Notes under the pieces: model-generated
The model's database searches: none
What the model saw: only the letters and a program-made list of their open reading frames with translations
Told to the model about the DNA's origin: nothing
Program-made: the position numbers and the translations under genes
Origin: Oscillospiraceae bacterium
GTDB lineage: Bacteria; Bacillota; Clostridia; Oscillospirales; Ruminococcaceae
Length of the DNA: 21,442 bases
Direction of reading: 5' to 3'
Assembly: GCA_020024235.1 (NCBI GenBank)
Contig: JAHHUA010000012.1
Span: 1-21,442, forward strand
Shown: in pieces, positions 1-6,894 of the stretch
Numbering within the stretch: position 1 is the first letter of the stretch
How the letters are laid out: every line of letters starts with the position of its first letter

Positions 1-53
1 TGCGAGTCACTGGTTTTCAAGACCAGCTCCTTAAACCGCTCGGACACCTCTCC
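1..53 (-). tRNA. tRNA-Ser (anticodon UGA), cut by the window edge
   Basis: Reading the minus strand from 53 gives the acceptor start GGAGAGG, a D-arm with GTCCGAGCGGTTTAAGGAG and an anticodon arm CTGGTCTTGAAAACCAG whose loop carries TGA, which decodes UCA-type serine codons. The extended D-arm is typical of class II tRNA-Ser. The long variable arm has just begun when the window ends; the T-arm and 3' acceptor strand lie outside it. A consensus promoter sits 18 bases upstream. Confidence 0.93.
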
Positions 54-70
54 GTGTCTCAACGAAATTC

Positions 71-99
71 ATTATATCAAAATAACTTATTTTTGTCAA
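71..99 (-). promoter_or_regulatory. Promoter of the tRNA-Ser gene
   Basis: On the minus strand TTGACA (94-99) and TATAAT (71-76) are separated by 17 bases, a perfect sigma-A type promoter. The start site would fall near 64, about ten bases before the mature tRNA 5' end at 53. Confidence 0.88.
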
Positions 100-181
100 G
101 CACTTTTTTACAAACTTTCCTGAGTTAAAAGAAATTATTCCATATTTTAAATCAGAACCCATATTACGGTTTTGTGGTTTG

Positions 182-1303
182 TTATGAAATAAATTCACCT
201 GTTTTTTTTATTTCTTTTCCTTTTTCTATGGCATAATAAAGCAGTTCTTCCATAAAATTATTTTGTTCTCTGACAGGTACATTGCAGTCAATGACAAATT
301 GACATTTATCTATCAGCTGCTTTGCTTTTTCTATAGTTTCCGGTAAAACTTGGGAAAATGCCTTTGTAGAAATTACATTGTCGGAAAGCACTTTTGCCAC
401 CTGAAAATCCACATCGTTTTCAAATAAAATACCTGTTGCAAAGGGAATTTGTTTTCTTTGAAGACATCTGTAAATAACTGTTCCCTGACCGTTTCCCCCT
501 ATTACAAAGGCTTTGGGAGTTCCTTTAGCCTTTTGCAGTTCCACACTGCCGAAAAGTATGTTAAAGCTTCCCCTGTCTATATCGTAAAGGTCATTTATAA
601 TTTCGTTGGTAAAAATTTCTTCCGGTGTTCCGTAACCGCTAATACAGTCGCCTTTTACAAGAGCTATTTTATCGGAAACTTTTGCCGCCAAATCAACTTC
701 ATGAAGGCTCATAATTACAGCTATCTCCTTGGTATTTGCCATTTCACGGAGAATACTGAGAATTTCTATTTTGTGTTTTATGTCAAGATATGAAGTAGGT
801 TCGTCCAAAATGATAATTTGGGGTTTTTGACAAATGGCTCTTGCCAGCATAATACGCTGTTTTTGCCCATCACTGGTGGCAGAAAACTCTCTGTCAGAAA
901 GTTCTGAACAATGTACTCTTTTTATGGACTCATCAACAATTTTTTCATCTTCCGCTGTAAGTTTTCCGAAATATCCCGTATATGGGTATCTGCCTGTTGC
1001 CACCACATCTCGGCAAGTCATCATTTCAGGGTTAATGCGTTCTGTCAAAACTACCGATAATTTCTTTGCAAAATCATTTCCGTTTAATTTTTCCATTTCT
1101 TTTTTATCAATATAAACCACACCGTTTATAATTTCCAAATGTCTGGTTATACTTTTTAAAATAGTGGATTTTCCCGAACCGTTGGGTCCTGCCAAAGTGA
1201 GAATTTCACCTTTTTTCACGGATATATTTATATTGCTTATAAGAGGATTATTGTCATAACCTACGGTTAAATCAGAGGTTTTGAAAAATAATTCATCATT
1301 CAT
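182..1303 (-). CDS. Cobalamin/iron-chelate ABC transporter ATPase with C-terminal extension
   Basis: ATPase subunit of the adjacent importer (BtuD/FecE class), energising uptake at the inner face of the membrane. Walker A GPNGSGKST is at residues 39-47, the signature is TSDGQ (143-147) in place of LSGGQ, Walker B IIILDEP ends near 169, and the switch histidine is H201. The Q-loop region reads VVLTERI, without the usual Gln. Typical BtuD/FecE proteins are about 250-270 residues. This one has 373, because residues about 258-373 form an extra domain with a Gly-rich GGNGQGT turn that I cannot name. It is the last of three genes, 14 bases after the permease. The cobalamin riboswitch upstream makes B12 or a corrinoid the likely substrate. 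Iron-siderophore uptake is the alternative. Confidence 0.88.
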   Translation of the reverse strand: MNDELFFKTSDLTVGYDNNPLISNINISVKKGEILTLAGPNGSGKSTILKSITRHLEIINGVVYIDKKEMEKLNGNDFAKKLSVVLTERINPEMMTCRDVVATGRYPYTGYFGKLTAEDEKIVDESIKRVHCSELSDREFSATSDGQKQRIMLARAICQKPQIIILDEPTSYLDIKHKIEILSILREMANTKEIAVIMSLHEVDLAAKVSDKIALVKGDCISGYGTPEEIFTNEIINDLYDIDRGSFNILFGSVELQKAKGTPKAFVIGGNGQGTVIYRCLQRKQIPFATGILFENDVDFQVAKVLSDNVISTKAFSQVLPETIEKAKQLIDKCQFVIDCNVPVREQNNFMEELLYYAIEKGKEIKKTGEFIS

Positions 1304-1317
1304 TATATTTTATGCTC

Positions 1318-2352
1318 CTAAAATTCTCGAGTTTTCTTTTTATTGGAAATCATAAGCCAAATTACCACAGGAGCCCCAAAAACCGCTGTAACTGTACCTA
1401 TGGCAAGTTCCACCGGGGCAAAAGCCGTGCGGGCAATTAAATCACAGTACATACAAAATACAGAACCTGCCAAAAAGGAGGCGGGAATAATAATAATAGG
1501 CTTTGAAGTTTTAAAAAGTATTTTAGAAATATGAGGAACTGCTATTCCCACAAAGGAAATAGGGCCTGCAAAAGCTGTAACTGTAGCTGAGAGTATTGAG
1601 GAAATTAAAATGAGTATAACACGAAAGGATTTTACATTAATTCCTACACTAAGGGCATACCCTTCCCCCATCTGATATGCGTCAATAGGTTTGGACAGCA
1701 TAAATGCCATTATAAACCCTGCCATTGTAAGAATGAAGGCAACTTTAAAACTTTCCCAGTTCATTCCCGAAAAACTTCCCATGGACCAATAAGTCAAATT
1801 GGCTATATCGTTTTCCTTGGCAAATGTAATAAAAAAATCTGTTATAGCCGAACAAATATATCCTATCATAATTCCTATTACCAAAAGCATTGACATACTT
1901 TTTGATTTTTTGGAAAATAATATTATAAACAAAGTTGCTGCCATAGAACCTGTGAAAGAAGCTGCTATTGTTATATAAAGTGGCACAGAGTGAAAATAAT
2001 TGAGAAGTACAATCATAACAAATCCAACAAACATTTTAGCTCCCGATGAAATTCCCAGTACAAAAGGTCCCGCTATGGGATTTCTGAAAAAAGTCTGCAA
2101 AAGATATCCCGAAACTGACAATGCACCACCTAAAACAGCCGCTGACAAAAGTCTGGGCAGTCGAATTTTCCAAATAATATTATAGGCAGTTTGATCTTCA
2201 CTGACTCCTAAAAAAATTAATTTAAAAATTTGAGAAGGGGAAATATTAACACTTCCGGTGTTTATGTTAGCCACTACCCCTGCACAGAACAAAAAGAGCA
2301 GCAATATAAACATTATTTCATATCTCAGTGCTTTTTTTATATTTTGTTTCAT
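1318..2352 (-). CDS. FecCD/BtuC-type ABC transporter permease
   Basis: Membrane subunit of the importer, 344 residues, the usual size for the BtuC/FecCD family, which forms a homodimer with about ten helices per subunit. Visible family marks include the RLPRLLSAAVLGGALSVSG segment near the first third, the AGPISFVGIAVPHI stretch that precedes the ATPase-coupling loop, and the C-terminal ELAIGTVTAVFGAPVVIWL helix. Hydrophobic helices cover almost the entire protein. It lies between the binding protein (66 bases upstream, with an intervening hairpin) and the ATPase (14 bases downstream), so the three form one operon. Substrate is inferred from the riboswitch, not from the permease itself. Confidence 0.92.
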   Translation of the reverse strand: MKQNIKKALRYEIMFILLLFLFCAGVVANINTGSVNISPSQIFKLIFLGVSEDQTAYNIIWKIRLPRLLSAAVLGGALSVSGYLLQTFFRNPIAGPFVLGISSGAKMFVGFVMIVLLNYFHSVPLYITIAASFTGSMAATLFIILFSKKSKSMSMLLVIGIMIGYICSAITDFFITFAKENDIANLTYWSMGSFSGMNWESFKVAFILTMAGFIMAFMLSKPIDAYQMGEGYALSVGINVKSFRVILILISSILSATVTAFAGPISFVGIAVPHISKILFKTSKPIIIIPASFLAGSVFCMYCDLIARTAFAPVELAIGTVTAVFGAPVVIWLMISNKKKTREF

Positions 2353-2375
2353 CTTATTCTCCGTTAATTATGCAG

Positions 2376-2412
2376 AAAATTCCGATTCTTAATTTAAAAA
2401 ATCGGAATTTTT
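2376..2412 (-). other. Intercistronic hairpin between binding protein and permease genes
   Basis: AAATTCCGATT (2377-2387) pairs with AATCGGAATTT (2400-2410) over a 12-base loop, in the 66-base gap between the two genes. On the minus strand it is followed by only four U, so it is at best a leaky terminator. Such a hairpin could keep the binding-protein message more abundant than the permease/ATPase part; this is inference. Confidence 0.65.
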
Positions 2413-2418
2413 CATTAT

Positions 2419-3630
2419 TTATTGTAATTTAAACAGATGTTTAATTTCACTGTCATCTGTTTCGTTATTATTTACAAGCTTAACTATATCTTCAATCATT
2501 TCGCCCATTTTGTCCGATGTTTGGAAGTAATCCGGAGAAGTACACCATACGTTGTTATTTTGAACAGCTTTAAAATCCTTGAGAAGTTCATTCTTAGCCA
2601 GTAAATCATTCAAAGACTTAGGTCTGCCGCCCATTGGCCAAAGGTAGATTATGCTGTCTGCATCCTTTGCTGTACTATAGAAAGTTTCAAAATCAATTTT
2701 CACTGTACCTGTGCTGTCTTTTTCCAAATCATCGAAAATATATTTTCCTCCTGCCATATCCAGCATAGTAACCATATAATCTCCGCATTTTCTTACATAA
2801 AGGTCATTTTTGGAAGTAATGTAGAAAATTGCTACGGTTTTCTCACTGTCTTCAGCCTTAATATTTTCAAAAATTTTAGCTTGTTCCTCAAATTTTGCAT
2901 TTGCTTCTGTTTCTTTATCAAGCAATGCACCAAAGAATTTAATCCATTCGCTTTTAGCCATTGGGTGAGGTTCAAATGATGAGTAGTCAACAATTATTCC
3001 CAATCCCAGTTCTTTGAGCTTTTCACGAACTTCCGGGTAGCTGTCTATTTTGGTATTATAAATAACCAGCTGTGGCTGATTTTTGGAGATGATTTCAAAA
3101 TCAGGATTTTTGGCATGACCTGTGTAAATGATTTTGCCTTCTTCTATGGCATTTATAATATCATCTATATACCAGTCTTTTGCATCATATGTTGTCATCT
3201 TAACATAGTCCAAAGCATTGGCAGCATTTATAAGGGATACTGCAGGTGTAGATGAAACAAAAAGATTTTCTACAGGTGCTTTTATAATAATTGTATTTTC
3301 ATTTATGAATTTGCTTTCTTTCGGAGCTTCCTTACCTTCTGGAACCAAAAGGATTTCCTGTTTGTAATTGCTGTGATTATCCACTGTCAAAAGTTTAAAA
3401 CCATCGCTCAGATAGTCCACTTTGAAATTTTGGGCATATTTAAGTTCCATGGAATTTTCCAGTGTAAGGTCATCATTTTCTTTTGAAACTTCAGAAGAAG
3501 AAAGATTTTCAGAAGAAACTGAAGATTCTGACAATTCTGATGAAGAGTTGTTTTGAGGCTTTTCAGAACAGCCTGCCAGTGCAGTCAAAATCAAAGAAAC
3601 TGATAAAATTGCTGTGAATATTTTTTTCAT
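2419..3630 (-). CDS. Periplasmic-binding-type lipoprotein, cobalamin/Fe-chelate importer
   Basis: Extracellular substrate-binding lipoprotein of the importer (BtuF/FhuD class, TroA-like fold), 403 residues. The N-terminus is a lipoprotein signal: basic MKK, a hydrophobic core, then lipobox LAGC with the modified Cys at 21. A Ser/Glu-rich linker follows to about residue 55. The mature part contains segments typical of the class, such as KNPDFEIISKNQPQLVIY and the C-terminal NVWCTSPDYFQTSDKMGEMI. SD GGAGG lies eight bases before the ATG. It is the first gene of the importer operon, behind both a riboswitch and a second promoter with an operator. The binding pocket cannot be assigned to B12 rather than haem or siderophore by reading alone. 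Confidence 0.88.
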   Translation of the reverse strand: MKKIFTAILSVSLILTALAGCSEKPQNNSSSELSESSVSSENLSSSEVSKENDDLTLENSMELKYAQNFKVDYLSDGFKLLTVDNHSNYKQEILLVPEGKEAPKESKFINENTIIIKAPVENLFVSSTPAVSLINAANALDYVKMTTYDAKDWYIDDIINAIEEGKIIYTGHAKNPDFEIISKNQPQLVIYNTKIDSYPEVREKLKELGLGIIVDYSSFEPHPMAKSEWIKFFGALLDKETEANAKFEEQAKIFENIKAEDSEKTVAIFYITSKNDLYVRKCGDYMVTMLDMAGGKYIFDDLEKDSTGTVKIDFETFYSTAKDADSIIYLWPMGGRPKSLNDLLAKNELLKDFKAVQNNNVWCTSPDYFQTSDKMGEMIEDIVKLVNNNETDDSEIKHLFKLQ

Positions 3631-3681
3631 TTTAAATCCTCCAATATTATTGTTTTATAAAGAATATTATTAATCCAGTCA

Positions 3682-3716
3682 ATAATAGCACAATTAGTTG
3701 CATAAGTCAACTAATT
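3682..3716 (-). promoter_or_regulatory. Proximal promoter with palindromic operator for the importer operon
   Basis: On the minus strand TTGACT (3705-3710) and TATTAT (3682-3687) are 17 bases apart, giving a start near 3675, downstream of the riboswitch. A perfect inverted repeat, AATTAGTTG (3692-3700) and CAACTAATT (3708-3716) with a 7-base spacer, covers the -35 box and part of the spacer, the usual place for a repressor. The AGTTG...CAACT form resembles MarR-family operators, but the regulator is not identified. Confidence 0.7.
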
Positions 3717-3798
3717 TATTTGAAATATTATAAAAATCATCACAGCATATGGATAATATTATATTATAATTTTATTTAAGAGCAAAAAATAATTCGGC

Positions 3799-3953
3799 GG
3801 TTTCCTCTCCCGAAACCATCAAATTAGTGGGCTGAAATTCGGCCGGTATCTGACTTACGAAAATAATTTCGATTACAGTAGTGGGAGCTGCTGCGGATTT
3901 TAACCGCATTCCCTGTTTAATCCGTACACCTAAAAAGACATACGAAACCGAAT
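3799..3953 (-). promoter_or_regulatory. Cobalamin riboswitch upstream of the ABC importer
   Basis: Read on the minus strand, the leader carries the conserved core ACAGGGAATGCGGTTAAAA then TCCGCAGCAGCTCCCAC, ACTGTAA, and the B12-box relative GTCAGATACCGGCC. P1 is ATTCGG (3948-3953) with CCGAAT (3837-3842). Hairpin P13 is GGTTTC/GAAACC (3799-3817), and its loop GGGAG is complementary to CTCCC in L5 (3883-3887), the kissing contact of this class, here as CTCCC/GGGAG. U6 eight bases after the foot of P13 (3784-3789) may make P13 part of a terminator. The family normally represses B12 uptake and synthesis genes when cobalamin is plentiful. Confidence 0.9.
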
Positions 3954-3974
3954 CGCCATATTTAATTTACTAAT

Positions 3975-4003
3975 ATAATATCAAAATTCACAATAAAAGT
4001 CAA
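3975..4003 (-). promoter_or_regulatory. Distal promoter of the riboswitch leader
   Basis: TTGACT (3998-4003) and TATTAT (3975-3980) on the minus strand with 17 bases between them; start near 3968, just ahead of riboswitch P1. It is positioned so that the complete aptamer is transcribed. Confidence 0.8.
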
Positions 4004-4013
4004 TAAAACATAT

Positions 4014-4060
4014 AAAAAACGGATATAAATTGTGCATATATCTATGTACAATTAAATCCG
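4014..4060 (-). terminator. Terminator after the DUF4364 gene
   Basis: A long imperfect hairpin (4020-4060) pairs CGGATTTAATTGTACATA with TATGCACAATTTATATCCG on the minus strand. It is followed by six U (4014-4019). It begins 15 bases after the DUF4364 stop codon and separates that gene from the importer promoter. Confidence 0.8.
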
Positions 4061-4075
4061 CTGTAATTGGTAATA

Positions 4076-4681
4076 TTATTGATTTTCCGGGAAATTAAGC
4101 ATTTTTTGTGCCAGCAAAACATAAACGGAATTCATATCTCCTGTAAGATATGCCAAAATAATTTTGTATGCAAGTCCCGGGTCTTCATAAAAATTATCTT
4201 TTATAATTTGACAGTGCTTTTTATCCGGCACAAAAAGGTCAAGGCTCATCAAATTACTTTCCCCGTCCCCCAAATTTAAAGTTAAATTATATCCGTCTTC
4301 CACTTCTTTTATTACTGCTGCATTATTATTGTCAAATTCTTTGCGGCGTAAAAATTCCCTTGCTGTGTCCATAACACGGGTTTTGATTGATTCGGAAATG
4401 GTATCAAAAAAATATTTAGCGGCATTTTCGCCCTTTTCTGTGAGAAAATACATATTATTTTCATCTTTTACAATGTGTTCAAGACTTTCCAACTCATTTA
4501 TACACTGTATAAAAATAAAGTGGTTTACAAGTCCGCTGAAAACCAAAATTTCTTTTAAATCATCAATCGGAAACGATTGCTTTGTTCTATACATCAAATA
4601 GCATATTAAAATTTTAACTTCATAATCTTCACTCATGCCGTTAGGTCCTACACCGGCAATTAATTCAAAATCATTCTTCAT
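4076..4681 (-). CDS. DUF4364 family protein, winged-helix type
   Basis: 201-residue cytoplasmic protein matching the clostridial DUF4364 family: the N-terminal segment YEVKILICYLMYRTKQSFPI and the following LVFSGLVNHF...INELESLEHIV are characteristic and predict a winged helix-turn-helix in about the first 95 residues. YFLTEKGENAAKYF looks like the wing and dimer helix. The remaining half is alpha/beta and unassigned. No enzyme motifs are seen. SD GAGGAG precedes the ATG. It is monocistronic with its own terminator. A DNA-binding role is inferred from the fold; the targets are unknown. Confidence 0.85.
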   Translation of the reverse strand: MKNDFELIAGVGPNGMSEDYEVKILICYLMYRTKQSFPIDDLKEILVFSGLVNHFIFIQCINELESLEHIVKDENNMYFLTEKGENAAKYFFDTISESIKTRVMDTAREFLRRKEFDNNNAAVIKEVEDGYNLTLNLGDGESNLMSLDLFVPDKKHCQIIKDNFYEDPGLAYKIILAYLTGDMNSVYVLLAQKMLNFPENQ

Positions 4682-4775
4682 AATATCTCCTCATAATCCT
4701 CAAATCCTGTTTTATATTATTTTACTACAAAATAACCGGGTTTTAAAGGGGTTTTGACGAATTTAATAAAAAAAC

Positions 4776-4803
4776 TTGACATAACCTTTAATTGATGTAT
4801 AAT
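4776..4803 (+). promoter_or_regulatory. Promoter of the folT-folC unit
   Basis: TTGACA (4776-4781) and TATAAT (4798-4803) with a 16-base spacer and an extra TG directly before the -10. The start near 4810 is just upstream of the THF aptamer. Confidence 0.88.
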
Positions 4804-4818
4804 TAAAGTGCAGAACAC

Positions 4819-4917
4819 ACAGAGTAGAATTTCAGGCGTCAAGTGTTTGCGGAACGGGGAGTTGTCCGTAGAACGAAAACCTTTATGGTTGCGGCCTGAT
4901 ATATCGCATCCCGCTGT
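4819..4917 (+). promoter_or_regulatory. Tetrahydrofolate (THF) riboswitch aptamer
   Basis: The leader contains the conserved blocks of the THF riboswitch class in order: AGAGTAGA at 4821, GGCGTCAAGTGT, GAACGGGG, a central GAACGAAAACC, a GGTTGCGGCCTGAT arm and the closing GCATCCCGCTGT. P1 is ACAG (4819-4822) with CTGT (4914-4917). The class senses reduced folates and usually controls folate transporters, which fits the folT gene 63 bases downstream. Confidence 0.92.
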
Positions 4918-4973
4918 AATATATTAGGACTCAAAACCTCCTTAATATAATCAGCAGGTTATTTTAAGGAGGT
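4913..4973 (+). promoter_or_regulatory. Two-state expression platform controlling the folT Shine-Dalgarno
   Basis: ACCTCCTTAA (4936-4945) is a perfect 10-base complement of TTAAGGAGGT (4964-4973), which contains the folT SD. The competing structure pairs TATATTAGG (4920-4928) with CCTTAATATA (4940-4949, one bulged T) and can extend through GCTG (4913-4916) with CAGC (4952-4955), using up the 3' strand of aptamer P1. The two folds are mutually exclusive, so ligand that stabilises P1 should favour SD sequestration and turn translation off. Confidence 0.8.
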
Positions 4974-4979
4974 ATTTTT

Positions 4980-5561
4980 ATGTCTAAGTCTACAAGTAAA
5001 TTTTCAGCTAAACGGATGGCATTTAATGCTATTTTAATTGCAATGTTTGCAGTGTTGAGCAAATTTTCGTTATTGATTGGCGGAGTTAAAATCACCTTTA
5101 CATCATTACCGGGTATAATTGCCGCTATGATATTTGGTCCCATTGATGCGTTCTTTGTCGGGATTTTAGGTGCTTTTATGGAACAAATGCTCTCTTTTGG
5201 TTTTACAGCCACAACAGTTCTTTGGATTTTGCCCCCCGCTATACGAGCTTTGACAGTGGGCTTATTGGTCAAAAAATTCGGTGACAAAATATCTATTGAA
5301 AATAAAACCGACAATAAAAAACCTTGGTTATTTATCATTATTTGTATGATAGCAGCACTTATTGCATCATGCCTTAATACCGCCGTTTACTACATTGATT
5401 CAAAAATTTATGGGTATTATAATTTTGCCCTTATTTTCGGAGTTTTCGGAGTAAGAATTATAAATGGACAGATTATAGCCATTATTACATCAATGATCTC
5501 AGCTCCTATTTTGATAGGATTGCGAAAGACAAACTTAATACCACATAGGAAAGGTGCATAA
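4980..5561 (+). CDS. folT: Folate ECF transporter S component
   Basis: Substrate-binding membrane component of an energy-coupling-factor importer for folates, 193 residues, about six predicted helices. The N-terminal SAKRMAFNAILIAMFAVLSKF and GVKITFTSLPGIIAAMIFGP segments are the pattern of the FolT/ECF S-component family, and FVGILGAFMEQMLSFGFTAT follows. The shared ATPase and T component are not in this window, as is usual for group II ECF systems. A full SD (AAGGAGG) lies ahead of the ATG and is the sequence masked by the upstream hairpin. The stop is five bases from the folC start, and the THF riboswitch confirms the substrate. Confidence 0.92.
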   Translation: MSKSTSKFSAKRMAFNAILIAMFAVLSKFSLLIGGVKITFTSLPGIIAAMIFGPIDAFFVGILGAFMEQMLSFGFTATTVLWILPPAIRALTVGLLVKKFGDKISIENKTDNKKPWLFIIICMIAALIASCLNTAVYYIDSKIYGYYNFALIFGVFGVRIINGQIIAIITSMISAPILIGLRKTNLIPHRKGA

Positions 5562-5566
5562 CTTAA

Positions 5567-6835
5567 ATGACTGCGAAGGAAGCTATTCAATATATAGAGT
5601 CAGTGTCTTGGAAAGGAAGCAAACCAGGGCTTGAACGTACTGAGGAACTTCTCAAACTTATGAATAACCCCCATAAAAAACTCAAATTTATCCATATTGC
5701 CGGTACTAACGGAAAAGGCAGTACAGCGGCTATGTCATCAGAAATTCTTATAAAAGCCGGATATAAAACAGGCCTTTACACATCTCCCTGTCTTTACAGA
5801 TTTAATGAGAGAATGAAAATAAACGGAGAAGAAATTTCCGATGATGAGCTTTCCGAAATTACTGAATTCATAAAACCATTGGCAGACAGCATGGAGGACT
5901 CTCCCACAGAATTTGAGCTTGTTTCATGTATTGCATTTGAATATTTTATGAGAAACAAATGTGATATTGTGGTTTTGGAAACGGGCATGGGCGGAGCTTT
6001 GGATTCCACCAATGTGATTGATACTCCTGAAGTGGCTGTACTCACCAATATCGGACTTGACCACACTGACTTTTTGGGAAATACCATTGAGGAAATAACA
6101 AAAACAAAATGTGGTATTATAAAAGAAAACGGAAATGTTGTTATTTATCCTGTATCAGCTGAAACCGAAAAAATAGAAGAAAATGTATGCCGTGAAAAAA
6201 ATGCCAGCCTGATAAAAGCTGATTTTGAAAATCTGCACTTAATCAGCCACTCCCTGGAAGGTCAAACATTTACCTGCGGCAAAAGAGAAAATCTTTTTCT
6301 TTCACTTTTGGGAAATCATCAGCTAAAAAATGCATCTGTAACTTTGTCAGCTATAGATACTTTAATCAAAAAAGGCTGGAAAATTTCCGAAGAAAATATC
6401 AGGGAAGGTTTGAAAAATGTACACTGGGCAGGAAGATTTGAAATAGCAAAGAAAAACCCGCTGTTTATAATTGACGGAGGACACAATCCCCAATGTATAG
6501 AGGCACTTTCGGAAAATATTAAAACTTATCTGCCAAATAAAAAGCTTGTAATACTTACAGGTGTACTTATGGATAAAGATTACGAAAAAATGTATCTTCC
6601 TGTTATGTCTTTTGCAAAAGAATTTATCTGTATAGAGCCACCTAACCCCAGAAAACTAAAAGCAGCCAAACTGGCTGAAGTTCTTTCTAAAAGCAAAATC
6701 CCAACAACAGGTTATGAAAACATCTCTGATGGTGTAAAAGCGGCTGTAAATTCCGCAGGAAAAAACGGCATTGTACTTTGTTTTGGTTCACTTTATATGA
6801 TAGCCGATATAAAACACGCTTTGGAAAATTTATAA
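5567..6835 (+). CDS. folC: Folylpolyglutamate synthase / dihydrofolate synthase
   Basis: ATP-dependent ligase adding glutamate to folates, trapping them in the cell; 422 residues, the usual size. P-loop GTNGKGS is at residues 46-52, followed by SPCLYRFNERMKING (the conserved folate-loop segment), the ETGMGGALDSTNV central motif and NIGLDHTDFLG. The C-terminal Mur-ligase domain contains IIDGGHNP and TGVLMDKDY. It lies five bases after folT under the same THF riboswitch, so uptake and retention of folate are co-regulated. A spaced SD (AAGGTG) precedes the ATG. A bifunctional dihydrofolate synthase role is common in bacterial FolC but cannot be decided from sequence. Confidence 0.95.
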   Translation: MTAKEAIQYIESVSWKGSKPGLERTEELLKLMNNPHKKLKFIHIAGTNGKGSTAAMSSEILIKAGYKTGLYTSPCLYRFNERMKINGEEISDDELSEITEFIKPLADSMEDSPTEFELVSCIAFEYFMRNKCDIVVLETGMGGALDSTNVIDTPEVAVLTNIGLDHTDFLGNTIEEITKTKCGIIKENGNVVIYPVSAETEKIEENVCREKNASLIKADFENLHLISHSLEGQTFTCGKRENLFLSLLGNHQLKNASVTLSAIDTLIKKGWKISEENIREGLKNVHWAGRFEIAKKNPLFIIDGGHNPQCIEALSENIKTYLPNKKLVILTGVLMDKDYEKMYLPVMSFAKEFICIEPPNPRKLKAAKLAEVLSKSKIPTTGYENISDGVKAAVNSAGKNGIVLCFGSLYMIADIKHALENL

Positions 6836-6845
6836 AAATATATTT

Positions 6846-6878
6846 GAGAGATGATTAGTAAATAGTCATCTCTCTTTT
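6846..6878 (+). terminator. Terminator after folC
   Basis: GAGAGATGA (6846-6854) pairs perfectly with TCATCTCTC (6866-6874) and is followed by four T. The short T run may allow read-through into the radical SAM gene 17 bases later, for which no separate promoter is visible. Confidence 0.75.
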
Positions 6879-6894
6879 AAATGAAAGGCAACAA

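Noticed and set aside
4964..5338. 124-codon minus-strand frame opposite folT
   Set aside because: It overlaps folT and the riboswitch platform, and its product has no recognisable features; the folT reading frame is supported by family motifs and SD.
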